A stretch of DNA of 64,000 nucleotides. Source: Thalassomonas actiniarum. GTDB lineage: Bacteria; Pseudomonadota; Gammaproteobacteria; Enterobacterales; Alteromonadaceae. Location of the stretch: the NCBI RefSeq assembly GCF_000948975.2, contig NZ_CP059735.1, positions 6,260,603-6,324,602 of the forward strand, read 5' to 3'. Positions within the stretch are counted from its first letter, which is position 1, and the number at the start of each line of letters is the position of its first letter. Below, piece after piece: positions 51,569 to 60,674 of the stretch. The position numbers and the translations under genes were made by a program. Below the pieces are notes generated by a model. That model worked only from the letters and a program-made list of their open reading frames with translations. It was not told the origin of the DNA and made no database searches.

Positions 51569-52210
51569 ATGAAAGACTATCAACGTGAATTTATTGAATT
51601 TGCTTTAGCTAAACAGGTATTACGCTTTGGCGAGTTCACTTTAAAATCAGGCCGTACCAGCCCTTACTTCTTCAATGCCGGTTTGTTCAATACCGGCGGC
51701 GATTTGGCCAAGCTGGGACGTTTTTATGCCTCAGCCCTGGTGGATTCAGGCATCGATTTTGAATTGCTGTTCGGCCCTGCCTACAAAGGGATTCCGATTG
51801 CCACCACTACCGCCGTCGCCCTTGCCGACCACCATGATATCGACATGCCTTATTGCTTTAACCGTAAAGAAGCCAAAAGCCATGGTGAAGGCGGCAACCT
51901 GGTAGGTTCAGCCCTTGCCGGTAAGGTCATGCTGGTAGATGATGTTATCACCGCAGGTACGGCAATCCGCGAATCCATGGAAATCATCAAGGCCAATGGC
52001 GCCGAGCTTTCCGGAGTTTTGATCGCCCTGGATCGCCAGGAAAAAGGTCAGGGTGAGCTTTCTGCCATCCAGGAAGTCGAGCGCGACTTCAATACCCGGG
52101 TAATTTCTATTGTTTCCCTGGGCGATTTGATCACTTACCTGGAAGATAAACCAGAAATGGAGCAAAACCTGAAAAATATCAAACAATACCGTGAAGATTT
52201 CGGTATCTGA
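51569..52210 (+). CDS. pyrE: Orotate phosphoribosyltransferase
   Basis: 213 residues from ATG 51569, the same length as E. coli PyrE. The in-frame TTG 51566 is rejected. It makes orotidine 5'-phosphate in pyrimidine synthesis. [11 protein letters not shown] and the PRPP-binding motif [17 protein letters not shown] (about 118-134) are present, with the catalytic Lys in [12 protein letters not shown]. In E. coli pyrE is controlled by attenuation in the rph-pyrE region; here the gap is only 34 bp, and I see no attenuator hairpin. Confidence 0.96.
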   Translation: MKDYQREFIEFALAKQVLRFGEFTLKSGRTSPYFFNAGLFNTGGDLAKLGRFYASALVDSGIDFELLFGPAYKGIPIATTTAVALADHHDIDMPYCFNRKEAKSHGEGGNLVGSALAGKVMLVDDVITAGTAIRESMEIIKANGAELSGVLIALDRQEKGQGELSAIQEVERDFNTRVISIVSLGDLITYLEDKPEMEQNLKNIKQYREDFGI

Positions 52211-52239
52211 CTACAGGTATTTCAGATAGCGACATATAA

Positions 52240-52265
52240 AAGCCCGCATTTAGCGGGTTTTTTCT
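52240..52265 (+). terminator. Rho-independent terminator of pyrE
   Basis: Stem AAGCCCGC (52240-52247) and GCGGGTTT (52253-52260), with one G-T pair and loop ATTTA, followed by TTTTC. Confidence 0.88.
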
Positions 52266-52352
52266 TGTCTAAAAAAGATCAAATCACTGTCTTATCAAGA
52301 CAGATATATTGAAGAAAGGCATGGCTTTAAGAAAATGTGAGAAAAAACGGAC

Positions 52353-53369
52353 TCAAGCCGTCAACTGAAAATTATGACTGACCGGCTTTTCATAAGCCTG
52401 ATTAATTTTCAGGTAAAAGTTTTCAACCCGGCTGGCGCGCGCATCCACTTCTGGCGATCGAGTTGGCACAACTTCTTCCTGGGCTGCCAGGGTTTTATTG
52501 ATCAAGGTATCAAAGTCAGAGGCTTCGCCGCTGGCAGATAAACTGCCATTGGTGGCAGCAACAGCCTGGCCGTCTTCCACCGTAGAGTCATTTTCGGCAC
52601 TCCCTGCGTTCTCATTATCCATACTCGCCGGAGTTGAAAAACGGTTCGACTCCGCCGGATCTGCTCCAGCAAGTTCCGACTGGGCCTGTAAAATAATCCT
52701 GCTGGCCGTTGCGGCGACTTGTTTATCCTGGCCGGAAGGCTCTGCCGGTGCCAGCGCTGCCGCATGCACTTTCTGCATTTTCGCAATCGTTGCCTGGGGA
52801 TCGCCGCTTACCGGAGATAAATCAACGGAAACTTCACCGCCGACGGCATACTTTCTGCCATCTGGCCCCTGTTGATAGGTATAAGTGGGACTGCCGGTTG
52901 TCGAACCGCCAACACTGGCATGGGCAAGTTCATGGGCACGTACTTCCTGATCCCTGGATTTTAACGCCTGGATTTCCTGTTGTTCGGCAAGTTGCTCTGC
53001 ATCAGGTTGTGCTTCCTGTCCGGGCTCGCCGGATGCATCTGCCTCCTGAGCCTGCTCCTGATTTTGCTCTGTCTCTTGATCCGATGATTGTTCTGAAGAT
53101 TGATTACGGTTTTGAGTGGAGTCGCCAACGGTATTCTCGTCTTGTTCCTGTTGCTCCTGCAAGCTGACAAAATCGATAAACTCGTTGTCCTGAACCGGGG
53201 TTCGGGCCTTATCTTTTTCGGAAGCAACCCCTTTCTCTGCCGCCGACTGGCTAAGCGCCGCCGGCTGGGCAATCACATCCCGCATATGATTTTCCCGGCG
53301 CAAATTATCGGTCGGCGGATTAACCGCCGTTGCCAGAGGAAGATAATTAAATTGCGGGGTAATGTTCAT
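52353..53369 (-). CDS. SprA-related putative metalloprotease
   Basis: 338 residues. The conserved centre (about 142-235) has REVRAHELAHASVGGSTTGSPTYTYQQGPDG, in pieces, then KYAVGGEVSVDLSPVSGDPQATIAKM and AATASRIILQAQSELA. HELAH supplies the H-E-x-x-H zinc motif. This is the pattern of the SprA-related family. The N-terminal third (about 70-140) is a Gln/Glu-rich, low-complexity segment. The C-terminal 90 residues are also unstructured-looking. No signal peptide is obvious, and function is unproven. A small gene follows upstream with a gap of 18 bp. Confidence 0.85.
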   Translation of the reverse strand: MNITPQFNYLPLATAVNPPTDNLRRENHMRDVIAQPAALSQSAAEKGVASEKDKARTPVQDNEFIDFVSLQEQQEQDENTVGDSTQNRNQSSEQSSDQETEQNQEQAQEADASGEPGQEAQPDAEQLAEQQEIQALKSRDQEVRAHELAHASVGGSTTGSPTYTYQQGPDGRKYAVGGEVSVDLSPVSGDPQATIAKMQKVHAAALAPAEPSGQDKQVAATASRIILQAQSELAGADPAESNRFSTPASMDNENAGSAENDSTVEDGQAVAATNGSLSASGEASDFDTLINKTLAAQEEVVPTRSPEVDARASRVENFYLKINQAYEKPVSHNFQLTA

Positions 53370-53387
53370 TATTTTTAACTTGGTGTA

Positions 53388-53720
53388 TTACACACGGACA
53401 TCAATTAATGTGCCTAAGGTTTCATCCGCAGTTTGTATGACTTCTGCAGATGATCTGGCCTGTACTTCCGCCACTTTTAAATTCACTATCGATTCCGTCA
53501 GCCCGGCTGGCGCCTGATTAGCGCTGACCGCATTAACATTATTGGTTGCTGTATTTTCTGTTGTATTGGCCGTTTCAAGCCCTTGCTGACTTTGCAGCTC
53601 TTGCTCTGCATTCCGGTTTACCGCTGTATTTTGAGCGATATCCGACGCAGCTCTGTTTACATCTTCAGTAGCTCGCTGAAATCCCTGTACTCCGGCATTA
53701 AATGCTGATTGAATTTCCAT
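53388..53720 (-). CDS. Small protein of unknown function next to SprA-related gene
   Basis: 110 residues from ATG 53720, which has AGGAG 12 bp upstream; in-frame start codons farther up lack one. The N-terminus (IQSAFNAGVQGFQRATEDVNRAASDIAQN) is helical, the middle Asn/Thr/Ala-rich, and the C-terminus (IVNLKVAEVQARSSAEVIQTADETLGTLIDVRV) resembles the end of flagellar rod/hook-type proteins, where a helix ends in L-x-T-L-I-D-V-R. That resemblance is weak and is not a basis for a flagellar role. It is probably in one operon with the putative metalloprotease. Confidence 0.65.
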   Translation of the reverse strand: MEIQSAFNAGVQGFQRATEDVNRAASDIAQNTAVNRNAEQELQSQQGLETANTTENTATNNVNAVSANQAPAGLTESIVNLKVAEVQARSSAEVIQTADETLGTLIDVRV

Positions 53721-53875
53721 GTGATGTGCTCCTATATGGTGAAACATAAGCATTACTCGTAAGCTAAATAGAGTAACCACATTACGCTTAAGTATACCTT
53801 GCTTAATTATTAACCAAATCAAAGCAAATGTAAATAGGCCGGCTACGGCTCAATCGTGCATGCCAGATAAGCCTG

Positions 53876-54658
53876 TCAATGAAAGTGCTTCACCAGCCAG
53901 GTTTTCAACTGATGACAAAATTCATCCTGATGGGAAATAAACGGCGCATGCGATGCTCCTTCAAAAATCATAACTTCACTCTGCGGGGCAAGTACGTCCA
54001 TTAACGGATAAATACTTTTAGGCACCAACACATCATTACGGCCATACAAGCGTAAAAAAGGACAATGAATATCCGCCAGCAGATTACGCCTGTCACAACT
54101 TTCCAGCAATGATAGTGAATCATCCAAGGTTTTCCTGCCGGGAAGTGGATATGGCATCACCAGGCGATGGATCTCTTTTAAATCCTGACGCAGATGCGGG
54201 CTGCCCATTGCCTGGATTTTCAAAAAGCTCTCTATGGTATTTTCAATATTCTCGGATAACTGCTGATGAAACCCCGACAATAATTTTGGCTTGATACCGG
54301 GCCAGCCGGGCTTTTCAATAAAGCAGGGAGAGCTGGCTATGGTAACCAGAGCCAATACCTGTTGTGGAAAATTCAGGGCAATATCCGTCGCCACCAGGCC
54401 ACCTAACGACCAACCGACATAAATTGCCGGCTGGCCAACCCCGGCCTGTACCAAGCAGGCAATCTCCTCCAGGCTGTAGTCATCCGGGATATTATCGGCA
54501 TTATTGCCAAACCCCGGAAGATCGACTGTGATCACGGTAAAAACATCCGTCAACCGCTCCACCAGGGGTTGCCAGATACCGGAATTAAATCCCCAGCCAT
54601 GAATAAATACCAGGGGAATGCCAGCTCCCCGGGAGGTGATCTTTAATCTTTCTGCCAT
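53876..54658 (-). CDS. bioH: Pimeloyl-ACP methyl ester esterase BioH
   Basis: 260 residues, alpha/beta hydrolase that frees pimeloyl-ACP for biotin synthesis. FIHGWGFNSGIW (about 18-29) is the oxyanion region, YVGWSLGGLVATDIALNFP (about 80-98) the nucleophile elbow with Ser in GWSLGG, DVLVPKS near 209 the acidic residue, and GASHAPFISH (about 237-246) the His. Position next to comF/gntX and nfuA matches the bioH-gntX-nfuA order of E. coli. It is divergent from comF. Confidence 0.92.
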   Translation of the reverse strand: MAERLKITSRGAGIPLVFIHGWGFNSGIWQPLVERLTDVFTVITVDLPGFGNNADNIPDDYSLEEIACLVQAGVGQPAIYVGWSLGGLVATDIALNFPQQVLALVTIASSPCFIEKPGWPGIKPKLLSGFHQQLSENIENTIESFLKIQAMGSPHLRQDLKEIHRLVMPYPLPGRKTLDDSLSLLESCDRRNLLADIHCPFLRLYGRNDVLVPKSIYPLMDVLAPQSEVMIFEGASHAPFISHQDEFCHQLKTWLVKHFH

Positions 54659-54710
54659 GCTTAATACTTGCGGTAAAAATTTGCGCTAGTGTACAAAAAG
54701 GAGGAAAGAA

Positions 54711-55481
54711 ATGGAATTAAAGCCGCCATTGTTAAAAAGCGGCCGCCAACTGCTGGCAATTAGCCAAAGCTGCTACCTTCGCAGCCTTATCTATTTTAAA
54801 AGCTTACTGACGACCCGGTTAAGCAGCTGTGACCTCTGCGGCAGCCCATGCCGGCAATATGCCTTGCTTTGTCACACTTGTGCCGGGGATCTGCCGGTTT
54901 TTAAAACCGCTGGCATCAGGGGAGATCTGCTTAACTGGCCTGCGGTTAACCGGGCATTACCTAAAACCTGCTTTGATCACCTGGTATCTTTATCCCCTTA
55001 TCAATGGCCATTAAGCATGTGGCTGAAACAGTTAAAGTATCAGGGCAGGTTCGAACTGGCGACTTTACTCGGCCAAGTGCTCGCCGATCACTGGCAAAAG
55101 CAAATAAAACCTTATCTGGAGGAGGCTCCCGGATTAGTACTGCCGGTGCCGCTGCATTTCAGCAAATGGCAGCTCAGAGGTTATAACCAGGCCCATTTGA
55201 TAGCAAAAACCTTTGCCGGACAACTGGATTACCGTTATCAGGCCACGGCTTTAACTCGGGTGAAACAAACCAGTGCCCAGGTCGGACAAAGTGGCATCGC
55301 CCGCCGTAAAAATTTACGACGGGCCTTTACCGTCAATACAAAGTTATTGCCACAGCATGTACTGTTAATAGACGATGTCATCACCACAGGCAGTACGGTC
55401 AATGAAATCAGCCGACAGCTAAAAAAGCAGGGCGTACTGAAAGTAACCGTGGTCAGTGCCTGCCTGACCCTGCCCGGCTAA
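54711..55481 (+). CDS. ComF family phosphoribosyltransferase-like protein
   Basis: 256 residues. An N-terminal zinc finger-like region (CDLCGSPCRQYALLCHTCAGD, in pieces) is followed by a type I phosphoribosyltransferase fold with LLIDDVITTGSTVNEIS (about 221-237) as the PRPP motif. ComF proteins assist DNA uptake; the E. coli homologue GntX is annotated for gluconate in older literature. Divergent from bioH by 52 bp. Confidence 0.92.
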   Translation: MELKPPLLKSGRQLLAISQSCYLRSLIYFKSLLTTRLSSCDLCGSPCRQYALLCHTCAGDLPVFKTAGIRGDLLNWPAVNRALPKTCFDHLVSLSPYQWPLSMWLKQLKYQGRFELATLLGQVLADHWQKQIKPYLEEAPGLVLPVPLHFSKWQLRGYNQAHLIAKTFAGQLDYRYQATALTRVKQTSAQVGQSGIARRKNLRRAFTVNTKLLPQHVLLIDDVITTGSTVNEISRQLKKQGVLKVTVVSACLTLPG

Positions 55482-55514
55482 CGGCTCAAGTCCGGGCCGA
55501 GTATAAATATCCCG

Positions 55515-58103
55515 TTATTTTCTCACCGGCGCATGGAAAGCTTTGGCAAAAAACAAACTGTTGGCCAGAAGCTTGGCACTGCCGTACCAGTAACCGCGAA
55601 AAACAAAGTTATCCGTGGTGGCAATAACCCTGCCCTTACCCAGGTTATGCGCCACCAGGGCACTGTTATTGGCGATACGGTTGACCAGGTTACGGTCGGT
55701 ATAACCGCTTAACAACGGCTCTTCGCTATAGCTGGCAACACTGATGAAAGGTTCTGTCGGGCGATCCATGATCAGGGTGCTGTTTCTGAACATAGGCAAT
55801 TCAGCCTTGTCATAACCATAGGCAAGGGGGTGACTGGTATCTAAGCGGGTATTAAAGATGGCGCCGGCAATACGCTTACGCCCGGCCAGTGCCTCTTTAT
55901 CGCCATAGGTTAGATTCTCGGTATCAAACAGCTGATCTAACTGTTTATTGCTAACAAAATCGGCTTTTAACAATTCTTTGTCCGCGAGCCATTTCGCCCC
56001 CCGCTTTTGTGCAAACAAGGTGCCCCCCTGTTTCACCCAGGCACTCAGTTTAGTCACCGTTGCCTCCGGGAGCGAACTGTAGTTGCCGTCGACAAAGATC
56101 AGGTGGCTATAGTCGGATAGATTAACTTTCCCCAGCCTTTGCTGCTCTACCACGGAAACAGGAATATTGAGGAGCTCATCGAGGTAATAGCGGATCTCAC
56201 CGGCTTCATATTGGGAAACGCCGGCGCCGCCCACCAGCAAGGTTTTTACCTGAGACAGGGGTCTTAATGAATTACTGCCAAAATCTATGCCTTGCGGGGT
56301 AAAACCTGTGCTAAAGCTGATCATTTCTATGTTATTGCTCTGACTGGCCCGCGCTACCAGTTCGCGCCAGTTCGCTTTCTTTTGCAGGCCGGCGGGGATC
56401 ACTATAGTGCCGGGTTGAAAGCTGCGGTTACCCTTTGCCATCGCGGCGGTAAAAGCCTTGGTGGCGACCTTGGCCTTTATCCCTTGGGCCAGCAATTGAT
56501 TGAGCATTTTGGGTGCCAGAAAATGGTGCCATTCAAAACCATAGGCATAGGCATTCTCATCTATATCCTGCGGCTGAGACTCGCTGCGCTGCCAGGTATT
56601 TTTAGCTAACTCCAATCCCCAGGCGCGCTCGACTTTTTGAAATTCAATATTCATCGCCAGCGCCATGGTCCAGCCGGAAACATCATAAAAGGTATTGTCG
56701 CGGAAATGGGTTTCCTGGTTGAACAGCGCCTGGATCACCCGGTATTGTGGCTGCTCCAGCGGCACATAATAACTGTTTTCTTTGCTGTATTGCTTGCCGT
56801 TATGGCTGTAGTCTTCCGTTAACGGATATACCTGGATTTGATGCTGTTGCAGCTTGTCTAAAAAAGCAAACAATCTGTGACTGTCCTTGCCCTCGTGCAG
56901 CAAGTAACCGCTGAATTTCTCCTTACCCGCCAGTTTCAGCCCCTGCTGATAAAACTTTTTACGATAGGCGGCTAATTTTTCTTTGTTTTTCCAGGCGCCT
57001 TCCACCGTCGACAGGGAAGTTAACAAATGGTTTTTAATGCCAAAATCAAAGGTCAATAACCCGTTGAGGGTATCCTGCTGCATACCCCGGCTGCTGGCTT
57101 GTTCAAACAGGATCCCTATGCTGCCGTTGATATCCGGATAGGTTGAACCTTTGCCGTAATAAAAATCATCATAATTTTCTTCACTGAAATATAAACGCTG
57201 CTCCTGATCCAGCGCCCGGGCATGAAAACCGGCAATGGCTTGCGTGAGGCGGGTATTTTCCTTTGGCGTCAGCGGATGGGTCCTGCTCGGTATGCCCGGC
57301 TGGAAAAAGTAACTGGAATTGGCCCCCATCTCGTGGTAGTCACCCAGAACATTAGGCTGATAATAGTGGAAATATTTCAACCGGTTACGACTCTCTTTTT
57401 GCGACAGCAATAACCAGTCGCGGTTAAGATCAAACCAGAAATGGTTGGTGCGTCCACTGGGCCAGCCCTGATGGTGTTCGATATGGTTGGCATCGGCATT
57501 GGCAACCGTACCGCGGAAGGTGGTTACCCAGTTGACAAACCTGTCCATGCCGTCGGGATTAATGCTCGGCTCCATCACAATAATGGTTTGCGCCAGCATC
57601 TCAGTCACCGCTTTATCCTGGCTGGCGGCATAATGATAGGCTGCCAGCATAGACGCATTGGCACCGCTGATCTCATCGCCATGGACACTATAGCCGAGCC
57701 AAACCACTAAAGGCCCGTCACTTTCGCTGTCTTTTTTAGCTGATTTCATCAGCGCACCGACACTTCTTTTTTCCAGCAGCGCATCCAGGTTGGCGAGATT
57801 TTCTTCGCTGGAGATAGTCACCAGCAGTTGCTGCCGGAACTGACTGCTTTGCCCTATCGGGGTCAGTTTGACCCTGGGACTGGCTTGTCCCAAGGTTTGA
57901 AAATAATTCAGCAGTTGATCATGTCTTATCTGGCGGTCGCCGACATCAAAGCCCAGCACGGCAGCGGGCTCCGGCACCCCCGGCAGATAATTATTTTCTT
58001 TTGCCAGATACTCGGATAAGGGAGCGGCAGAAACACTCTTTAAAACGAGGAAAAAAAAGAACCCGGCAAGCAGGGAACGAGAAAATAAACGCTGAAAAAA
58101 CAT
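55515..58103 (-). CDS. Secreted M14-family zinc carboxypeptidase
   Basis: 862 residues from ATG 58103, which has AAGGAAA upstream; a further start at 58166 is less likely. Signal peptide (LLAGFFFFLVLKSVSAAP). The M14 domain has WLGYSVHGDEISGANASM (about residues 124-141, with zinc His and Glu), the DYHEMGANSSYFFQPG segment (third zinc ligand) and GSIGILFEQASSRG (about 330-343) with the general-base Glu. The C-terminal half (about 540-860) is another domain, resembling the class I glutamine-amidotransferase-like fold seen in this family. It lies between comF and nfuA, an insertion relative to E. coli. Confidence 0.9.
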   Translation of the reverse strand: MFFQRLFSRSLLAGFFFFLVLKSVSAAPLSEYLAKENNYLPGVPEPAAVLGFDVGDRQIRHDQLLNYFQTLGQASPRVKLTPIGQSSQFRQQLLVTISSEENLANLDALLEKRSVGALMKSAKKDSESDGPLVVWLGYSVHGDEISGANASMLAAYHYAASQDKAVTEMLAQTIIVMEPSINPDGMDRFVNWVTTFRGTVANADANHIEHHQGWPSGRTNHFWFDLNRDWLLLSQKESRNRLKYFHYYQPNVLGDYHEMGANSSYFFQPGIPSRTHPLTPKENTRLTQAIAGFHARALDQEQRLYFSEENYDDFYYGKGSTYPDINGSIGILFEQASSRGMQQDTLNGLLTFDFGIKNHLLTSLSTVEGAWKNKEKLAAYRKKFYQQGLKLAGKEKFSGYLLHEGKDSHRLFAFLDKLQQHQIQVYPLTEDYSHNGKQYSKENSYYVPLEQPQYRVIQALFNQETHFRDNTFYDVSGWTMALAMNIEFQKVERAWGLELAKNTWQRSESQPQDIDENAYAYGFEWHHFLAPKMLNQLLAQGIKAKVATKAFTAAMAKGNRSFQPGTIVIPAGLQKKANWRELVARASQSNNIEMISFSTGFTPQGIDFGSNSLRPLSQVKTLLVGGAGVSQYEAGEIRYYLDELLNIPVSVVEQQRLGKVNLSDYSHLIFVDGNYSSLPEATVTKLSAWVKQGGTLFAQKRGAKWLADKELLKADFVSNKQLDQLFDTENLTYGDKEALAGRKRIAGAIFNTRLDTSHPLAYGYDKAELPMFRNSTLIMDRPTEPFISVASYSEEPLLSGYTDRNLVNRIANNSALVAHNLGKGRVIATTDNFVFRGYWYGSAKLLANSLFFAKAFHAPVRK

Positions 58104-58235
58104 GATGATTTCCTTTTGTAAGCAGGCATAAAAATAACAAACAAAAGCCATTGAAACCAGTAACAAAGCGATTATTTATTTATTATTATCCACAACTAGT
58201 GCTGGCACAGCTCATCAATGCAGAGTAAAATGGCC

Positions 58236-58260
58236 ATACTTGAGTAAAATAGTCAGGTAT
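58236..58260. promoter_or_regulatory. Type 1 IscR site upstream of nfuA
   Basis: A 25-bp sequence, beginning ATACTTGAGT and ending TAGTCAGGTAT, matches the IscR type 1 consensus at all but one of the defined positions (GAG in place of GAC in the left half). It lies 40-64 bp upstream of the nfuA ATG. IscR with its [2Fe-2S] cluster represses genes of this type, and nfuA is a known IscR target in E. coli. Confidence 0.7.
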
Positions 58261-58299
58261 AAATCCTTATTATACCTGTGTTGACAGTGAGTAGACACA

Positions 58300-58878
58300 A
58301 TGATCAGTATTTCAGAATCAGCCCAGGCGCACTTTGTGAAGTTATTATCACAACAGGCGGAAGGTACAAGTATCCGGGTATTTGTTGTTAACCCCGGCAC
58401 GGCAAACGCCGAATGTGGTGTCTCTTATTGCCCGCCGGAAGCGATAGAGCAGGACGATATCGAAATTCCTTTCAAGGATTTTTCCGCTTATATCGATCAG
58501 GACAGCAAACCATTTTTGGAAGAAGCAGAAATTGATTTCACCACAGATCAGATGGGCTCACAGCTGACGTTAAAAGCGCCGAATGCCAAATTACGCAAAG
58601 TGGCGGACGATGCCCCCTTATTTGACCGGGTCAATTACTTCCTGCAAACCGAAGTCAACCCGCAACTGGCCGGACACGGCGGTGAATGTACCCTGATGGA
58701 GATCACCGAAGACGGTTATGTTGTGCTGCAATTCGGCGGCGGCTGTAACGGCTGCAGCCAGATAGATGTGACGGTAAAAGACGGTATCGAAAAGCAGTTG
58801 CTGGCCACCATGGGCAATGAAATCGCCGGTGTCCGTGATATGACCGAGCACCAGCGCGGTGAGCACTCTTATTACTAA
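58300..58878 (+). CDS. nfuA: Iron-sulfur carrier protein NfuA
   Basis: 192 residues. The N-terminal degenerate A-type domain starts [17 protein letters not shown]. The C-terminal Nfu domain has [18 protein letters not shown] (about residues 146-163), with the C-x-x-C that holds the [4Fe-4S] cluster between two subunits. NfuA delivers clusters to targets under stress. Upstream lies an IscR type 1 site; a TTATTAT/TTATAC-like -10 is near 58267-58274. Context: bioH-comF-nfuA in E. coli. Confidence 0.95.
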   Translation: MISISESAQAHFVKLLSQQAEGTSIRVFVVNPGTANAECGVSYCPPEAIEQDDIEIPFKDFSAYIDQDSKPFLEEAEIDFTTDQMGSQLTLKAPNAKLRKVADDAPLFDRVNYFLQTEVNPQLAGHGGECTLMEITEDGYVVLQFGGGCNGCSQIDVTVKDGIEKQLLATMGNEIAGVRDMTEHQRGEHSYY

Positions 58879-58947
58879 AGCCTTATTTACCAGCAAGAGC
58901 ACAGGTCCGTAGCAAAGTCCCGACCTGCTCTTGAAGTAAAGACGTAA

Positions 58948-59205
58948 ATGAAAGCTGTTTTCGAAAAGCTAGGCCAAAATCCCAAACAGAGTTTAAAGCT
59001 GTTTCTTCGGGGTTTTGGTCTTTTTATTGTCGGCGCCTTAGCCATTATCCTGGGTTATTTCACCGATCCCCTGTGGCAAATTCCCGGCCTGCTGTTGCTG
59101 GTGCCGGGAATTTTGATGGCCGCCATCGGCTACCTGGGTATTTTTTCCAACCGCCTGCTCAACATCTTTAACCGCACCCGGGTCAGGAAAGATCTGTTTA
59201 AATAA
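58948..59205 (+). CDS. Small two-helix membrane protein
   Basis: 85 residues with two transmembrane helices (about 22-42 and 46-66; LFIVGALAIILGYF, then PGLLLLVPGILMAAIGYLGIFS) separated by a short loop, and a basic cytosolic end (NIFNRTRVRKDLFK). I recognise no family; the hairpin shape, charge pattern and short length are common in unnamed membrane proteins. It is 69 bp past nfuA on the same strand, and no terminator is seen between them. Confidence 0.7.
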   Translation: MKAVFEKLGQNPKQSLKLFLRGFGLFIVGALAIILGYFTDPLWQIPGLLLLVPGILMAAIGYLGIFSNRLLNIFNRTRVRKDLFK

Positions 59206-59223
59206 ACCCAAGTGGCTTGCCCG

Positions 59224-60546
59224 TTATTTCTCCGGCATCACTTTACCTGCACCGGCAATATGAAAATGCCAGGCCAGGGTCAGGCCGCGCATCAGCATAA
59301 ACACGGAAAACGCCGCCCATAAGCCGTGATTGCCATAACCCTGCAACAGCCACCACATGGGAAAAAAACAAGCAAAGGTAGCAATCAGCATGCTGTTACG
59401 CATCGCCCTGGCCTGCATTAAGCCGATATAAACGCCGTCGTATAAGTAACACCAGCAGCTGAGCAGAGGCAGCAAAATAATCCAGCTAAAGTACAGATTA
59501 GCCTGCGTCACCACGGAGGGAATATCCGAAATCAGGGTAATAAAATATTGCCCGCCGATAAGAAATGCCAGGCTATAAGCCAGGGCGAATAAGCCACTCC
59601 ACACCAGAGAGATATTGACCACCAATTTAAGCTTAATATCGTCACCGGCCCCCTTGGCTTTACCCACCATGACTTCGGCGGCGTTGGCGATGCCGTCTAA
59701 ACCAAAAGAGATCAGCAAAAGAAAATTCATTAAGATGGCATTGGCGGCGACAATCTCATCCCCCAGGCGCGCTCCCTGAAAGGTGATAAAGATAAAGCAA
59801 ATTTCCAGACACAGGGTACGGATCAAGATATCCCGGTTAAGCTTAAAATATTCCATCAGGGCAACACGCCTGGTTAACAGGCGAAACCAGTTTTCACCCC
59901 GCAACACCAGCTTTAACCCACTGAATTTGCTACGTATTATCACCACCAACCCTAAGGTTAACCCCGAATACTCAGCCACCAAGGTTGCCAGGGCGACGCC
60001 GCGCACCTGCCAGCCCAGCCCCAGGACAAACACCAAATCCAGCACCAGGTTAATCAGGTTGGTGACGATCAAAAGTACCATCACGGTTTTCGCCTGGTGG
60101 TTGCCCAGGAGCCAGCCTAAAATCACCAGGTTGGCCAATGCCGCCGGCAGCCCCCAGATACGGATCTCGCTGTATTGCCGTGCATAAAACTGTACCTGCT
60201 CCGAGCCCCCCGCCAGGGACAGGGCAATATCCAGATAAAACCCCTGGAAAATAAGCACAACGGCAGCAATGAGCAAAGCCACCAGCACGCCGCGCATTAA
60301 GATGATCAAACCTTGCTGTTTATCCAAAGCCCCGTAGGCCTGGGCCGATAAGCCTGTGGTCGACATACGCAAAAAGCCGCACAGCCAGGTAATGGCGGTG
60401 ATCAACATGGCGCCGACCGTACTGCCGCCGAGAAAATAAGCCTGATCTAAATGGCCGATCACCGCGGTATCCACCAGCCCGAGCAGGGGCACGGTAATAT
60501 TCGACAAGATCATAGGGATCGCCAGGGTAAACAGTTGCTTATGCAT
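59224..60546 (-). CDS. dinF: MATE-family transporter, DinF type
   Basis: 440 residues from ATG 60546 (MHKQLFTLAIPMILSNITVPLLGLVD, in pieces); an upstream start at 60570 is less likely. About twelve transmembrane helices in two halves, as in MATE exporters. PMILSNITVPLLGLVDTAVIGHL matches E. coli DinF nearly word for word. MATE proteins exchange cations or protons for drugs or toxic compounds. In E. coli dinF is with lexA and SOS-controlled; here no lexA is nearby and I saw no LexA box. Confidence 0.9.
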   Translation of the reverse strand: MHKQLFTLAIPMILSNITVPLLGLVDTAVIGHLDQAYFLGGSTVGAMLITAITWLCGFLRMSTTGLSAQAYGALDKQQGLIILMRGVLVALLIAAVVLIFQGFYLDIALSLAGGSEQVQFYARQYSEIRIWGLPAALANLVILGWLLGNHQAKTVMVLLIVTNLINLVLDLVFVLGLGWQVRGVALATLVAEYSGLTLGLVVIIRSKFSGLKLVLRGENWFRLLTRRVALMEYFKLNRDILIRTLCLEICFIFITFQGARLGDEIVAANAILMNFLLLISFGLDGIANAAEVMVGKAKGAGDDIKLKLVVNISLVWSGLFALAYSLAFLIGGQYFITLISDIPSVVTQANLYFSWIILLPLLSCWCYLYDGVYIGLMQARAMRNSMLIATFACFFPMWWLLQGYGNHGLWAAFSVFMLMRGLTLAWHFHIAGAGKVMPEK

Positions 60547-60674
60547 ATGGCTATTTTTTATCGACAACAAAAATTTTTCCTTAGATTCAAATCAAGAGAT
60601 ATTACGGATAAACTGGGTATTTTTACTAAAAAGCGTTATTTTTAATACTTATCCCGAAGAAAAAGAACATAGCC

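Noticed and set aside
60547-60674. LexA box upstream of the dinF-like gene
   Set aside because: dinF is SOS-controlled with lexA in E. coli, but no CTGT-N8-ACAG pattern was found here.
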